Origin: Hymenopellis radicata
Lineage: Eukaryota; Basidiomycota; Agaricomycetes; Agaricales; Physalacriaceae
Length of the DNA: 64,000 nucleotides
Reading direction: 5' to 3'
NCBI GenBank assembly: GCA_015501595.1
Contig: JADNRX010000077.1
Span: 62,001 to 126,000, forward strand
How positions within the stretch are numbered: position 1 is the stretch's first letter; every line of letters begins with the position of its first letter. Positions 36,802 through 54,078 of the stretch are shown here, in pieces. Below the pieces are notes generated by a model. That model was not told the DNA's origin, did not search any database, and saw only the letters and a program-made list of their open reading frames with translations. A program made the translations under genes and the position numbers.

Positions 36802-39094
36802 TCAACTCAGCGCAAAGAAAGAGATGACGAAAGGCATGACATACCGGCCAAAGAATTTCGTCAACAGCCAGTCATTGCCGACGAGAACGCGATTCCGTAG
36901 TGAGAACAGTGTGCTCAAGTAGGCTGAACGCCAGAACAGGAAAGTGGCGACACCACCACTCGCAATCTAAACAGGCGTGTGAGGAACGAGAAGGGATTTA
37001 ACGGTTGTCACATACGTTGCCGTTCATGAAAGGCAGGTCAGCAATAGCCTTATCCGATCCAATGTAACTGCACCAGGATTAGCATCGTACGAGGAGACTG
37101 CGGGACGACGAGGAGAACGTACGCTAAACTACCCTGGTGAGAGTAGTGGAACGGTCGAAGTTTCACCATCTCGATTTGCTTTTTCGTGCTGTCCAACTCG
37201 GCCACGAAAGCCTTCTGGTCCTCTTCGGATACGACAGTGGGCGCCCTGGTCTCGAGGCCGCGAAGCTTGGCCTCCAAGTTGTCCTTCTTCGCCATCTGTG
37301 TGAAAACGCGCGCCAGGTAGGCGCCTTGTTGTGATGCGACCTGTGCAGTAGGCGCGTAGGAGGTAGCAGTGCAGTCACCGATAGCGAAGACGCCGTCAGC
37401 ACCGAGCATGCGAAGGTGTTCTGAAAACACATTAGGGAAATAGGACTAATAAGCGACGCGACCTCACCATCAACAGCAATCCCCCGTCGGTTTGTCTGGA
37501 CGCTGGGTATTTTGCCCATCAAGTCTTGAGTGATCTTGCGTCCTTTGTTTCCAGCAGCCCAGACGACCAGTCCACAGGGAACCTCCTGAATACTCTTGTC
37601 GGGCATCTGGAGGACAACAGATTTGTCTTTAACCTAGTTGAGGAATCTGAGCATAATTAAACCCCGCGATGAAGAAACCCACTGTACCTCTTTCACCATG
37701 GTTTTAGTCATGATCTCAATCTTACTCTCTTTAAACGTTGACTCAGTGTAGTCGATCAACTGCTTGCTGAACATGGGCAACACAGAGGGAAGAGCCTCCA
37801 CGAGAGTGATACGGATTTTGGAGGCGAGTTCGGGATACCAGGATTTCAAGTCATCCTGGATAAACATGTCAGAGAATTTGGAAGTACGCGATCTCGAGAC
37901 TGACTTCAAGGAAATCGTGGATTTCACCGCTCAATTCGATACCAGTAGGCCCACCACCGACGACAACCATGTGTAAGAGTCGTTCGACCTCATCCGGAGT
38001 TTGACCCGGGAAGGCAGCAGACTCCATGCCTAGGAGTCATGAATTTACTTTCAAGACGAAGAAGAGCGAGTACTTACAGTCCATAAACCGGCGTTGCATC
38101 TACGAGAAACATATCAGCAAAGAGTCGATTACACCGGAGAGTCTGCTACCTTTTCAGCATCTTGAATCTCCTTCATGAAACAAGCCTTCTCCTGCACACC
38201 CGGAATACCAAACGTTTGAACCTCAGCTCCGACAGCATATACGAGATAATCGTAGGGGATCGTCTTGGTGGACACCGTGCCCTGGATTTCGGAATCATCT
38301 GTGAATGTGACGGTCTTTTTGATAGGCTGTTCGAGGAGTCAAGTGGATATCACAAGCGGCCAAAGTAAGGGTACGCACATCCACTGCGCGCGCCTCCGCT
38401 TCGATAACGGTGACCTCCCGCTGCTTGTGTCTCGTAACATAACGCGTCGGCTGCATGATGGATCGGGCAGAAAGGGTGCCGACAGCCACACTGGGCAGCA
38501 ACGGCGTGAACAGGAAGAAATTCTTCGGGCTGATAACAACCTGGATCATCTTAGCGCCGCGAAAATTTGCGAACAAGAGGTGTGGTGGACTCACCACATT
38601 GTAATCCGTCGTGTCCATCGTCTTGAGAAGACTCGTAGCGCCCCATCCACTGCCCAGGACGACGACAGTTTTCTTGTCGGGATCATAGGGCAGCTGCGTT
38701 CCGGGATTGCGGTCCTGCTGGGTGATGTAGTAGAACGTGCCAGAGCTGACCACGATAGTCGCGAGCGTCAAACGGCCGAGATTCTGCAAGAACGAGCGCC
38801 ATCTTCCGTTTTTCGGTGCAGGGGCTGGGGGAGTGACAACCGTCGGCTGACATTAGGGTGAATACGGGAGGGTCTATCAACACAAAGAGAAAACGCACCT
38901 CCTCTTCTGCCCGCCTAGCATGCGTCGACGTGAGCGTACGAACGGCGAGATTGTGATTAGATTCTCGCGAGCATCGCGCAGCTCTAGAGCGAGATGGACC
39001 GAGTGACCTGGCGACTGGAGATATACGGTCAGCAGACGAAAAGCCTGGGTACGTTCTGGACCCTACGTTGGCGGCTACCACGAGCGACCTGCAT
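36802..39094 (-). CDS. NDE1: Alternative (type II) NADH:ubiquinone oxidoreductase, mitochondrial
   Basis: Single-subunit, rotenone-insensitive NADH dehydrogenase bound to the inner mitochondrial membrane; it passes electrons to ubiquinone without pumping protons. The proposed start (ATG 39092-39094) with one intron gives MQVARVARSLGPSRSRAARC and LAVRTLTSTHARRA, a good presequence. A span follows (LGRLTLATIVVSSGTFYYIT). FAD Rossmann motif KTVVVLGSGWGATSLLKTMD; then FFLFTPLLPSVAVGTLSARS; NAD Rossmann motif VVVGGGPTGIELSGEIHDF; FAIGDCTATSYAPTAQVASQ; and the membrane-anchoring C-terminus (RNRVLVGNDWLLTKFFGRYV...SFFALS). No EF-hand insert was seen. Matrix- versus outside-facing cannot be told, so the symbol is provisional. 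Confidence 0.88.
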
Positions 39095-39409
39095 ACCGGA
39101 GGATTGACGAGAGAAAGAAAAAGAGAAACGACGAATAAAGGAGGGGAAGCTGGAAAAAGGCAAAGAGATTTCAGAGACACAAATATCTCATGGAGACCCT
39201 CCGTCTGTTCCGCGCCTGGTTCCGCGTTAGGGATGCCCGCTGTCCGACAACCAACCGGACTTAATAAAGCGCCGGACCCGGAAGTCTCCCGGACCAACCT
39301 CACCCCGCACGTGAAACAAGAACAGCGTCAACGTTCTATAAGTTTTTTACAATCTACATACACGCATCTAAGCATACAATCCCAAATTACAACAACAACA
39401 CTTCTTCGT

Positions 39410-44506
<5,097 letters not shown>

Positions 44507-44639
44507 CGTGTAAACGCTCTATAAACGAGCTTTTGGATGTCTTCACGTTCAAGATGTGAGCGAGATGTGAGTCACGAATATAGACGAGGAAAATTATGAG
44601 GTGAGCACGTGGACCAGGGGTTACTTCGGACCCAGGCCC

Positions 44640-47102
44640 GAGAAGGGTTTATTACCCGATCCGCTGGGTACTTACCTGCCATGCCGCTGATCGGCATCCC
44701 AAATAGGCAATGGCAGGTAAGTCCCAACGGCGCGATATCCATTCTTGTGCGCTCGTTTGGCGCCTCAGCAGCCTAAACACTGCTCGAAATGTTGAATATA
44801 TGTTGATGCTGTCCCGTCCCATGCTGATCTGTCCGAGAAGGGTTTATTACCCGATCCGCTGGGTACTTACCTGCCATGCCGCTGATCGGCATCCCAAATA
44901 GGCAATGGCAGGTAAGTCCCAACGGCGCGATATCCATTCTTGTGCGCTCGTTTGGCGCCTCAGCAGCCTAAACACTGCTCGAAATGTTGAATATATGTTG
45001 ATGCTGTCCCGTCCCATGCTGATCTGTCCCGGGAAGCTTCTTCAACGCCCAAATTCACCGAATGGCAGGTAAGTCCTTGATTGATTAGTCATTGACTTAC
45101 CTGCCATGCTGTGCATGTAGCCGGTTTACCAAAAATTGGTCTTATGCACCACTGACTCTCCTTGCGCGAAGCGGGATGCACACTGATAGCTAGGTACAGT
45201 CAATAGTCTCTCTAGAGACCAACTTTATCTTAACTCCATTGCTTTTCAGACTGTCACTGCTGGAATTCCGGTGAAGACCGCATGCGACGCGATGATCACC
45301 GGTTTCCGCGACAGCGGAAGATTTTTTTGTGTACTTGAGGCTCTCAGACAGGTTCTGTGGTCTCTTATGTTGCCCTCTAAAGCTCTCTCTAGTTCTCTTT
45401 CTTTCAATTCTTTTTCTGAGAGTTTTTGACGAGAATACCCAGTGTATTGGGTCAAAAACCGAGAAGGGTTTATTACCCGATCCGCTGGGTACTTACCTGC
45501 CATGCCGCTGATCGGCATCCCAAATAGGCAATGGCAGGTAAGTCCCAACGGCGCGATATCCATTCTTGTGCGCTCGTTTGGCGCCTCAGCAGCCTAAACA
45601 CTGCTCGAAATGTTGAATATATGTTGATGCTGTCCCGTCCCATGCTGATCTGTCCGAGAAGGGTTTATTACCCGATCCGCTGGGTACTTACCTGCCATGC
45701 CGCTGATCGGCATCCCAAATAGGCAATGGCAGGTAAGTCCCAACGGCGCGATATCCATTCTTGTGCGCTCGTTTGGCGCCTCAGCAGCCTAAACACTGCT
45801 CGAAATGTTGAATATATGTTGATGCTGTCCCGTCCCATGCTGATCTGTCCCGGGAAGCTTCTTCAACGCCCAAATTCACCGAATGGCAGGTAAGTCCTTG
45901 ATTGATTAGTCATTGACTTACCTGCCATGCTGTGCATGTAGCCGGTTTACCAAAAATTGGTCTTATGCACCACTGACTCTCCTTGCGCGAAGCGGGATGC
46001 ACACTGATAGCTAGGTACAGTCAATAGTCTCTCTAGAGACCAACTTTATCTTAACTCCATTGCTTTTCAGACTGTCACTGCTGGAATTCCGGTGAAGACC
46101 GCATGCGACGCGATGATCACCGGTTTCCGCGACAGCGGAAGATTTTTTTGTGTACTTGAGGCTCTCAGACAGGTTCTGTGGTCTCTTATGTTGCCCTCTA
46201 AAGCTCTCTCTAGTTCTCTTTCTTTCAATTCTTTTTCTGAGAGTTTTTGACGAGAATACCCAGTGTATTGGGTCAAAAACCGAGAAGGGTTTATTACCCG
46301 ATCCGCTGGGTACTTACCTGCCATGCCGCTGATCGGCATCCCAAATAGGCAATGGCAGGTAAGTCCCAACGGCGCGATATCCATTCTTGTGCGCTCGTTT
46401 GGCGCCTCAGCAGCCTAAACACTGCTCGAAATGTTGAATATATGTTGATGCTGTCCCGTCCCATGCTGATCTGTCCGAGAAGGGTTTATTACCCGATCCG
46501 CTGGGTACTTACCTGCCATGCCGCTGATCGGCATCCCAAATAGGCAATGGCAGGTAAGTCCCAACGGCGCGATATCCATTCTTGTGCGCTCGTTTGGCGC
46601 CTCAGCAGCCTAAACACTGCTCGAAATGTTGAATATATGTTGATGCTGTCCCGTCCCATGCTGATCTGTCCCGGGAAGCTTCTTCAACGCCCAAATTCAC
46701 CGAATGGCAGGTAAGTCCTTGATTGATTAGTCATTGACTTACCTGCCATGCTGTGCATGTAGCCGGTTTACCAAAAATTGGTCTTATGCACCACTGACTC
46801 TCCTTGCGCGAAGCGGGATGCACACTGATAGCTAGGTACAGTCAATAGTCTCTCTAGAGACCAACTTTATCTTAACTCCATTGCTTTTCAGACTGTCACT
46901 GCTGGAATTCCGGTGAAGACCGCATGCGACGCGATGATCACCGGTTTCCGCGACAGCGGAAGATTTTTTTGTGTACTTGAGGCTCTCAGACAGGTTCTGT
47001 GGTCTCTTATGTTGCCCTCTAAAGCTCTCTCTAGTTCTCTTTCTTTCAATTCTTTTTCTGAGAGTTTTTGACGAGAATACCCAGTGTATTGGGTCAAAAA
47101 CC
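44640..47102. repeat. Three tandem 821-bp units with palindromic 13-mers
   Basis: Units at 44640-45460, 45461-46281 and 46282-47102; they look identical by eye. Each starts with two 195-bp sub-repeats (first unit: 44640-44834 and 44835-45029). The 13-mer ACTTACCTGCCAT and its inverse ATGGCAGGTAAGT occur six times per unit (first unit: 44670, 44710, 44865, 44905, 45062, 45095), making stem-loops with a nested GCCG/CGGC hairpin. Units begin gagaag and the DNA after the array resumes with gagaag, suggesting amplification at that short homology. A 105-codon minus-strand frame in each unit (MDIAPLGLTCHCLFGMPISG) matches nothing I know and is probably not a gene. Confidence 0.9.
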
Positions 47103-47228
47103 CCGAGAAGATCGAAGAGACAAAGCTTTGGACCGCGCGGTTCTGCCCTAATATGTTGGTTGTAGAACGTGGGCCTTCCAAGCCTCCACCCAATACACGC
47201 CCAGATGATACGCGTTTCACTGATCGTA

Positions 47229-47492
47229 CTGTAGAGATTCAATCAATTCGTCGGTCACAGGTCACCGACGACCCGAAATCGACGAAATGTCACACGGGTC
47301 ACCGGTCGCATCGCAATCTGACGATTCCAGTAGCTGAAAAAGGCAAAAAAATTGTCCGAAATCATCCAAATTGGGGTAATTTGATGAAATTTTTTACTCC
47401 GGTCACAGCACCTTCGGCGCCGCGTCGAAATCAAAATTTCGTCGCGGCGGTCACACGTCACATGGGGTGACGAATTGAATGAATCTCTACAG
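47229..47492. mobile_element. MITE flanked by TA (Tc1/mariner-type)
   Basis: 264-bp element with imperfect inverted ends CTGTAGAGATTCAATCAATT and, inverted at the right, CTGTAGAGATTCATTCAATT. Both sides are flanked by TA (47227-47228 and 47493-47494), the target duplication of Tc1/mariner elements. The inside is rich in ggtcac/gtgacc motifs and codes nothing. It lies just after the 821-bp array. Confidence 0.7.
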
Positions 47493-47494
47493 TA

Positions 47495-48078
47495 TCTTGA
47501 CATACAGCGCCACACGTCCCCGACTAACAGTGAGAATTCTAACAGTAGCGCAAGTCTTATATATCCTTTTCGGAACATTCAATCCACTTGGAACCCACTG
47601 TGAATGTTGGGTGAGGACAGCGCAGCCTCGTTGACCCCATTCGCGCCATCGCAGTAGGAAAGCGGCCGTGTTTATGACAAGGTAGTCATCGAGTCGGTCA
47701 ACCAACGACTCCACCATCAATTCTCTCTATCCAAGCACCATACATTGTACAAGCGGGTTTCCAACAATGCCGGACGGGATTAGATAGACCGTTAGACTTA
47801 TGCGGTAAGAACCTCGGCGAAACGACTATAGTAACTTGTAAGACTAATCTACACCATCCAAGTTCAAACCGCGTTGGAATGCATGTTCAGTATCCCTCAA
47901 GCTTCAAGTCAACTTCAAGTGGTCACCGGATTTTTGGACGCGGGCCATACTTCCGGCCCGAGACTCCGGTCGGGTATCGCCTAGAGAAATCGGGGTTCAC
48001 TTACTTGGCCTCCTCCCACAACGACGATATATAATATTATCCGGCGTCTCCCACCGCTTTCCCGGTCTATCCACAAGA
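47495..48078. other. Intergenic region upstream of RKI1
   Basis: AT-rich ATATATAATATTAT at about 48025-48040 lies 40-55 nt before the first possible start of RKI1 and may be its TATA region. No gene recognised. Confidence 0.4.
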
Positions 48079-49630
48079 TGCCTCTGCCCGAACAGATCAA
48101 ACCATCCATCTCGTACGTCACTTTCCTAATGTCCTCCTATTGTCACTCAAGATACTTCCGGTTCCTCTTCCTATCTCCCCACTTCCGTACTTAAAAACCC
48201 TCCGGAATTCCAAACAATGATTTCACTGCTGAATCATGCCCCTTGCTCCCCGCAATAGTCCTCCCACACTGGATCCTGTGCGACCAGTCATGCCTCGCAC
48301 GGGCACTGGATCCATCATGAGCGCCTTGAGCCGCCGTACGTCATCGCGCCTTGCGCGAACTCTAAGTCGTTGTTGATACTTTCCTAGAACCACTGCTAAA
48401 GACACCGATACCTGCTGGAAAGCTTACCGTGATTGAAAAGTCGAAGCAGCTTGCTGCGTGGACAGCAGTAGACGAACACGTCAAGCCAGAACACCGCGTA
48501 CGTCTCGTTCCCTTGTCGTCCGTATTGGAGTATAACGATACGGTTAATCCAGGTCATTGGGATTGGTTCTGGTACGCGTCGCAAAGCCTTCTAGGTCACC
48601 CGCTGACGACCTCTCTAGGATCCACGGTTCCGTATGTCGTGGAACGAATCGTTATGCAAGGCTTTGAGGCCAATAAAGATCGTGTCTTCATTCCTACCGG
48701 TCACTCACAAATCATCCAACTTATTCTGTTAGACTCACATATTATCAGGATTTCAATCCAAGGAACTCATTGTATCATCTGGATTGAGCCTAGGCGATGT
48801 CGACCAATACCCAACTATAGACGTTACCCTGGACGGAGCCGACGAGTGAGCGAGATCCTTGTTCAGCACCTCTAATCCCGCTTATCATGCCGTCCCCCAG
48901 AGTGGATAGCAGTCTGAACTGCATCAAAGGCGGCGGAGCATGTCATCTGCGCGAAAAGGTTCTAGCAGAGGCTGCCAACACGTTTGTTCATCCGCGAAAC
49001 GTCGATATGCATCTGACAGTTATCCATAGCTTCATCCTCGTCGCCGATTACAGGAAGAACGTCGACGTTCTTTGCACTAACGTTCGTGTCGGCCGATATA
49101 CCCCGTCTATTTTCCCTCATGACATCCTTAGTTCAAACCCGGCGTGCCTATCGAGGTTGTCCCTTTCGCTTACGCCAAGGTGCTGCACAATCTACACGCC
49201 GTCCTCGGGTCTCCAACGGCTACCCTGCGTATGGCCGTCGCCAAAGGTCTGCTCCGCCTCCACACTCCCTGTCCTCGTCATTTGACTTGGCTATAGCCGG
49301 CCCCGTCGTATCTGACAACGGCAACTTCATCATCGACGCGCCATTCTCGCACGAGGACATGGTGGAGCCTTACAAGGTGCGCATATTCCGGCGTGAACGG
49401 GACTAGCCCTTACAGCAGGCTCCGGAACAGATCATGGCGCGCATCAAGATGCTCACTGGTGTCGTCGAGGTCGGTCTATTCTGCCACATGGCCAAGGCGG
49501 CGTACTTTGGTAATGCGGTAAGTGACAGTCGGTGACTCTTTCTGGTGCGTACTGACGACGATAACAGGACGGGAGTGTCACCGTCAAGTGGGATGGAGGA
49601 AAGGTGGAGCAAGTATCGGCTTCCCCGTAG
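48079..49630 (+). CDS. RKI1: Ribose-5-phosphate isomerase A
   Basis: Interconverts ribose-5-phosphate and ribulose-5-phosphate in the non-oxidative pentose phosphate pathway. The core is clear after splicing: VIEKSKQLAAWTAVDEHVKP, a 19-nt exon at about 48561-48579 giving VIGIGSG-STVPYVVERI, FIPTGFQSKELIVSSGLSLG, DVDQYPTIDVTLDGADEVDS, SLNCIKGGGACHLREKVLAE, GVPIEVVPFAYAKVLHNLHA and AGPVVSDNGNFIIDAPF. The Asp pair of DGADEVD and the KGGGACHLREK loop are the active-site regions. It ends KVEQVSASP at 49628-49630. The start is uncertain: ATG 48079 (MPLPEQIKPSIS) and ATG 48237 are both possible, and the first one or two exons are not fixed by homology. Confidence 0.85.
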
Positions 49631-49833
49631 TGTTCGGCAGACAGGAAAGTTCAAAGTGAAGGATCTATAGAAGTAGATGACTTGTAAAACATACAGTACT
49701 ATGAATAGTTACTATTTCTAGTTTACGTTGAAGCATTCGTCGAGCGTCTACCATGAAACTTTTTGGAACTTGGCTAACAAGGAGGTCCACGAAGCTCATA
49801 TATCACCAATGTTCCCAGGCGGGGCCAGACTAG
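49631..49833. other. 3' flank of RKI1
   Basis: AT-rich 3' region of RKI1 up to the first recognisable cassette repeat. Nothing else seen. Confidence 0.4.
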
Positions 49834-52800
49834 TTAGATTTACAATATAAGCTCTTGAATGTACCGATATCTTCTTGGCACAATTAAAAAGACACTGCAT
49901 TTGGGCCCATTTACTATAGCAAGGAGAACAGCCACTACTCCATGGTCCTCTATGGCTACGTACTTTCGAGTCTGTACACCTGCCAGACATCATTTTAGCC
50001 AAGTAGAGAACCAAAAAATGTACCCAAGTATATTCAACGGGACGTACAGAGAGGACAGCCGTTTGGCTATGCGTCTCTTCCAAAGGGTAGATTCCTTTCA
50101 ATAACGTAAAGTAGCTCGAGCACACAGACAACAACAGCAAGCCGTTAAATAAATACTGCCGTGCCTCAGTCTTCCCGCAGATTCGTACCTCGGAACCTCA
50201 TAAGTACTTGTACTTGCATGCACAAAAATACAGCCCACTATCAAGGGAAGATGGCCCTACTACAGCGGGTAACCCTTCAGCTACCGTGCCGCCTCTGAGT
50301 CGCGAAAATACAAGTTCTTGCCTCCGACCAACAACCGGCCAAATGGGCACGTACCGGGACAAAAATCATGATGGTCCTATGGGAACCAGAGTTTATGCAC
50401 CAGTGTGCCGTTAAGCTACACCGGCGCTGTCTACTAGTACCCCACAAGCCTCAGGTTAGGAACCACGACATAGAAACCGTTCGGCTACTACAAGAAGAGC
50501 GCACTGTCCGTAAGTCACAAAAGTTTCTGCTTCCTCTTTGATGAACTTACGGATGAACAGTTACATACGTGCCGCACCCATCGTTTGTAGGGGGGCAAAA
50601 AACCGGAGCATGCACTCAACTACCCCGAGGGGGCAAAAAAGGCAGCTCTCGTCCTGAAGAGAGGGAATCAATCCACACCCACGAGAAGGGCTAGCACCCA
50701 GTGTGCATCCTAAAAAAGTCAACAATCGCGTTTACTGATGAGTCAAGCCACTGCGCTATGATCCTCCCCGGGGCGGTCACGGTCCCTCGCATGCTAATAT
50801 CCAGTGTTGGTCACGTCGCATCGTAGTGTTGAAGAAAAAGGCGTGTCCCAAGAAGATAACAGATGGCAGCTGCTAAGCTATACCGTCTCTCCGTTGATTG
50901 GGATCTTCCCAATCAGTCGCCTTGGAGGAACATCTCACCTCACTCCAAGCTTTGAATCACAAAACAAGAAGAAAAAATACAACCTTCCATGACGGCTATG
51001 ACTAAGATCATCGATGCCGTTCAACCATCTTGCCACGGCCCACATCTACCTTTCGCCCTTGTCTCTTGAGGCGCGTTGACACCTGCTAGCAGCAGCAAAG
51101 AAACTATGCATTCCATAATGTATAGCAAGGTACCATCATCCGTTAGACTATGCCACCTTGATTACACTGAGCCTGCGAGAAGCAATAATAAGATCAATGT
51201 GAAGCTCACCAAGTTTGAACGGGCGAGACCTAGGAAAACTAGTGAGGAGATTCCTTTCAGGTTCAAGAAGGTAAGTACACAGACAACAGCAAGCCGTTGA
51301 ATACTGCCGCGCCTCAGATTCGTACCTCCGAACCTCATACTTGTACTTGCAAAGTTGCATGCACAAAAATACAGCTCACTATCAGAAGATTGGTCTAGTA
51401 CAGCGGGTAACCCTTCAGCTACCGTGCCGCCTCTGAGTCGTGAAAATACAAGTTCTTCCATGTGACCAACAACCGGTTACCGAGGCCAAATGGGCACGTA
51501 CCGGGACAAAAATCATGATGATGGTCCTATGGGAACCAGAGTTTATGCACTAGTGTGCCGTTAAGCTACACCGCTGTCCACATAGTAGAAACCACGACAC
51601 AGAAACCATTCAGCTACTACAAGAAGAGCGCATCCGTAAGTCACAAGCTTCCTCTTCGATGGCTTACGGACTGTGCTCGCCGCATCCATTGTGTGTAGGG
51701 ACCGCGCAGCAACAAAAAGGCAGCTCGAATCGAATGAGAACCGACGCCGGCGCGGAATCAATCCACGCACCTTAGACCACGAGAAGCCAAATCATCCAGT
51801 GTGCCACATCCTAAAAAAGTTGACCGGTCACCGTACCACAAGCTTTACTATGAGGAGGTCAAGCCACTGCGCTATCCTCCCCACGGTCACTGGTTCCTCG
51901 TGGCATGCTTCATGCCCGGAGGCTGTCTACAAAGAAAAAACCCTATGAACCTACGTCAAATACTTATCCAGTGATGTTGGTGTCGAAGAAAAAGATGAAC
52001 CCAGCAGGAAATTCATAAGATAACAGACAGCTGCTACGCTATACCGTCTCGGTGTTTCCAATGAGTAGTGTGACTCGCTTTGGAGGAACACTCTCACCCC
52101 ACTCCAAGCTTTGAATCGCAAAACAAGAAGAAAAATGCATCCATTCAACCCTAAGACCAAGATAATCGATGCCGTTCAACCATCTTGCCACATGTACATC
52201 TACTTACCTTTCACCCTTGTGTCTTGAGGCGCGTTGACAGAAGGCTGACACAGCAGCAAAAAACTGTCACAGCATAACATATAGCTAACAAGCTAGCATC
52301 ATCCGTTAGACTATGCCACCTTGGTTCAAACAAGCCTGAGAGAAGCAATGCGAAGCTCACTTTTGAACGGGCGGGACCTCCTCAGAGAAAAAACGCAAAC
52401 AAACCAGTGCCCTGGAACCCCGCTCTTGGATCAAGTAGTAATGCAGCATGAGGAGTCAAAGTGAGGAAAAAAATATTGTACCAGGTGGTGACTTGCCATC
52501 GAGACTGAGATACCGTTTGGCCATCTCGCCCCGACCACATAAGCGTAAGTATCGGGAATACGCCCGTCTCGTTGTCCGGTTCTCCCAAAGATGAATGCAG
52601 CGGGGGGTGCCTGAAAAAGGAAGAAAAAGGTGTAACCGTATTTGAGTAGCCAGCAGCAAGCCTCTAAGCCATGCTGCTACAAGTTAACCGGCATCTACAA
52701 AGAGACGAAGACCCCCCGCTCTTCGGAAGACTTTCTCTCCAGGCCAAAAATTTGCACATATGGATCGAAACAGAGATGCCCTTCAGCTATCCCGCCCTCC
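49834..52800 (-). repeat. Array of A-box/T-run cassettes (degenerate tRNA-like), block 1
   Basis: Non-coding stretch with about 15 minus-strand cassettes, each an A-box-like TRGCNNAnnGG element followed 45-65 nt later by T4-T7. Clear examples: 50712-50764 (TAGCGCAGTGGCTTGAC, T6), 51813-51880 (same A-box, T6), 52467-52532 (GGGGCGAGATGGCCAAACGG, T7) and 52746-52800 (TAGCTGAAGGGC, a TTTCGATCC resembling a B-box, T5). The block is itself duplicated: about 50085-51240 and 51245-52330 contain cassettes in the same order. The same family follows the siderophore gene (56.6 kb) and its truncated copy (63.2 kb). No intact tRNA was found. Confidence 0.6.
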
Positions 52801-53429
52801 TCCTCGTACTTATCCAAAGCTTCGAATTCACGGACCTGTGACAGGCACTTGAAAGAAAAAAGTTACAAGCGATGGGAACATAGGAAGCGAAGCTGCTGAG
52901 CCACGCAGTCCTCCGGAGCGAGTAGAGTAGACTTCGAGGAGGCGCCCCCAAATCGGCATCATCCCTTACATACGACGACGATTATGCTGGACGTGGCTCT
53001 CGTAAACGGCGTGCTGATCCTCGAGCACTCATGCTCGGTGTGCCATCTTGCGATTTCTTTAGTTTAATAGCAAGGACTGAATTTCAATGCGACGAAAAAA
53101 AGGCGGACAAGAGAGAGAGCTATGTTACTGTGAAAAGAATCAGCGAGGATACCCATACACCGCCAAAGGAATTACCTTACTCCCAACTCTCCGAGTCTAA
53201 CCCACATCGCAGAACCAAGGATCATCAAGAAAATCAATAGAAAATCGGATCGACCACGAACATGACATTAATACACGCAATATGATTTTTTACGGGCATG
53301 GCGCGCACACTAATAACGGGCGGTTATCGGAGGGAGATCTCCACGAAACACCGCGTTCTCGAGTAGTCTGCTCGCTTCTCTCATCCATCCGATTTTGCGT
53401 CTCCCAACAGTCCTAGGCGGCGGGCGTGC
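52801..53429. other. Intergenic region downstream of LSM8
   Basis: Open frames here are short and unlike known proteins. 3' flank of LSM8 and the end of the repeat block. Confidence 0.4.
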
Positions 53430-53883
53430 CTAGTATCGGATCGGGGGAATAGGCTCCGCGCGTATCACGCTCAAATCGAGCGCCTCGTCCTTTGCCTCGT
53501 CAATGTCGCCTATCAGGATTCTGTTCCCCACCATCTGCATCAGCGCCTTCTTTTCTTCCCTCAATACGGAGGAGAAACGCACATCATATCGCCCTTAACG
53601 AGATACAGCCCCAGCGGGACCTCCTCGACGCCCTCCTCCAAACTGTACACGCGCTCCTTCGAGTCGGACAGCACCACGTTGGATTTCTGGTCGTACCCCG
53701 CGAGCGTGCCCTGAGTCAGTTTGGATTTGTGTTTGGTGGGGAGTGGGGGAGGGACATACGACGATCGCGCGGCCGTCCTGCAGGACGAGGAGTACGCGCT
53801 CTGCACATACAGACTCAGTATGAATTGAATCGGGAGACTCGGAGGCGGCACGCACTGTCAACGGAGCCTTGGAGGTTGGACAT
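53430..53883 (-). CDS. LSM8: U6 snRNA-associated Sm-like protein LSm8
   Basis: Subunit that makes the LSm2-8 ring nuclear; the ring binds the 3' oligo-U end of U6 snRNA and supports splicing. Start MSNLQGSVD (ATG 53881-53883). Four exons give KRVLLVLQDGRAIV, then GTLAGYDQKSNVVLSDSKER, VYSLEEGVEEVPLGLYLVKG, D and LIGDIDEAKDEALDLSVIRA, ending EPIPPIRY with the stop at 53430-53432. The Sm1 motif (RVLLVLQDGRAIVGTLAGYD) and Sm2 motif (YLVKGD...LIGDID) are complete and the length (about 95 residues) is normal. Introns are 45-60 nt. No lesion. Confidence 0.93.
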
Positions 53884-54078
53884 GGCGGGCGGAAGAGAGC
53901 AAGGGCGACAGTCACGGTCACGACTTTTTGATCGTCGCGTCTATCTCAGAACTTGCTGTTCGCACTGATCTAATACAGCTGCTTACTCGAACATGGTATT
54001 GCTGGCTTTCATACGATTCCACGCGATATTAGGGTAACAATCCAAATTAACTATATACAACAACACCTTCCCTCCGAG

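Noticed and set aside
38683..39303. Continuous 206-codon frame reading through the start of the NADH dehydrogenase
   Set aside because: It joins presequence exon, intron and coding exon in part out of frame; the spliced model gives a much better mitochondrial presequence.
45246..45563. 105-codon minus-strand frame repeated in each 821-bp unit
   Set aside because: It is kept only because the units are identical copies; composition and the stem-loop DNA under it do not look coding.
44640..47102. U1 snRNA gene cluster, suggested by ACTTACCTG
   Set aside because: No U1 stem-loop I sequence or placed Sm site follows at the right distance, and the motif occurs in both orientations as palindrome arms.
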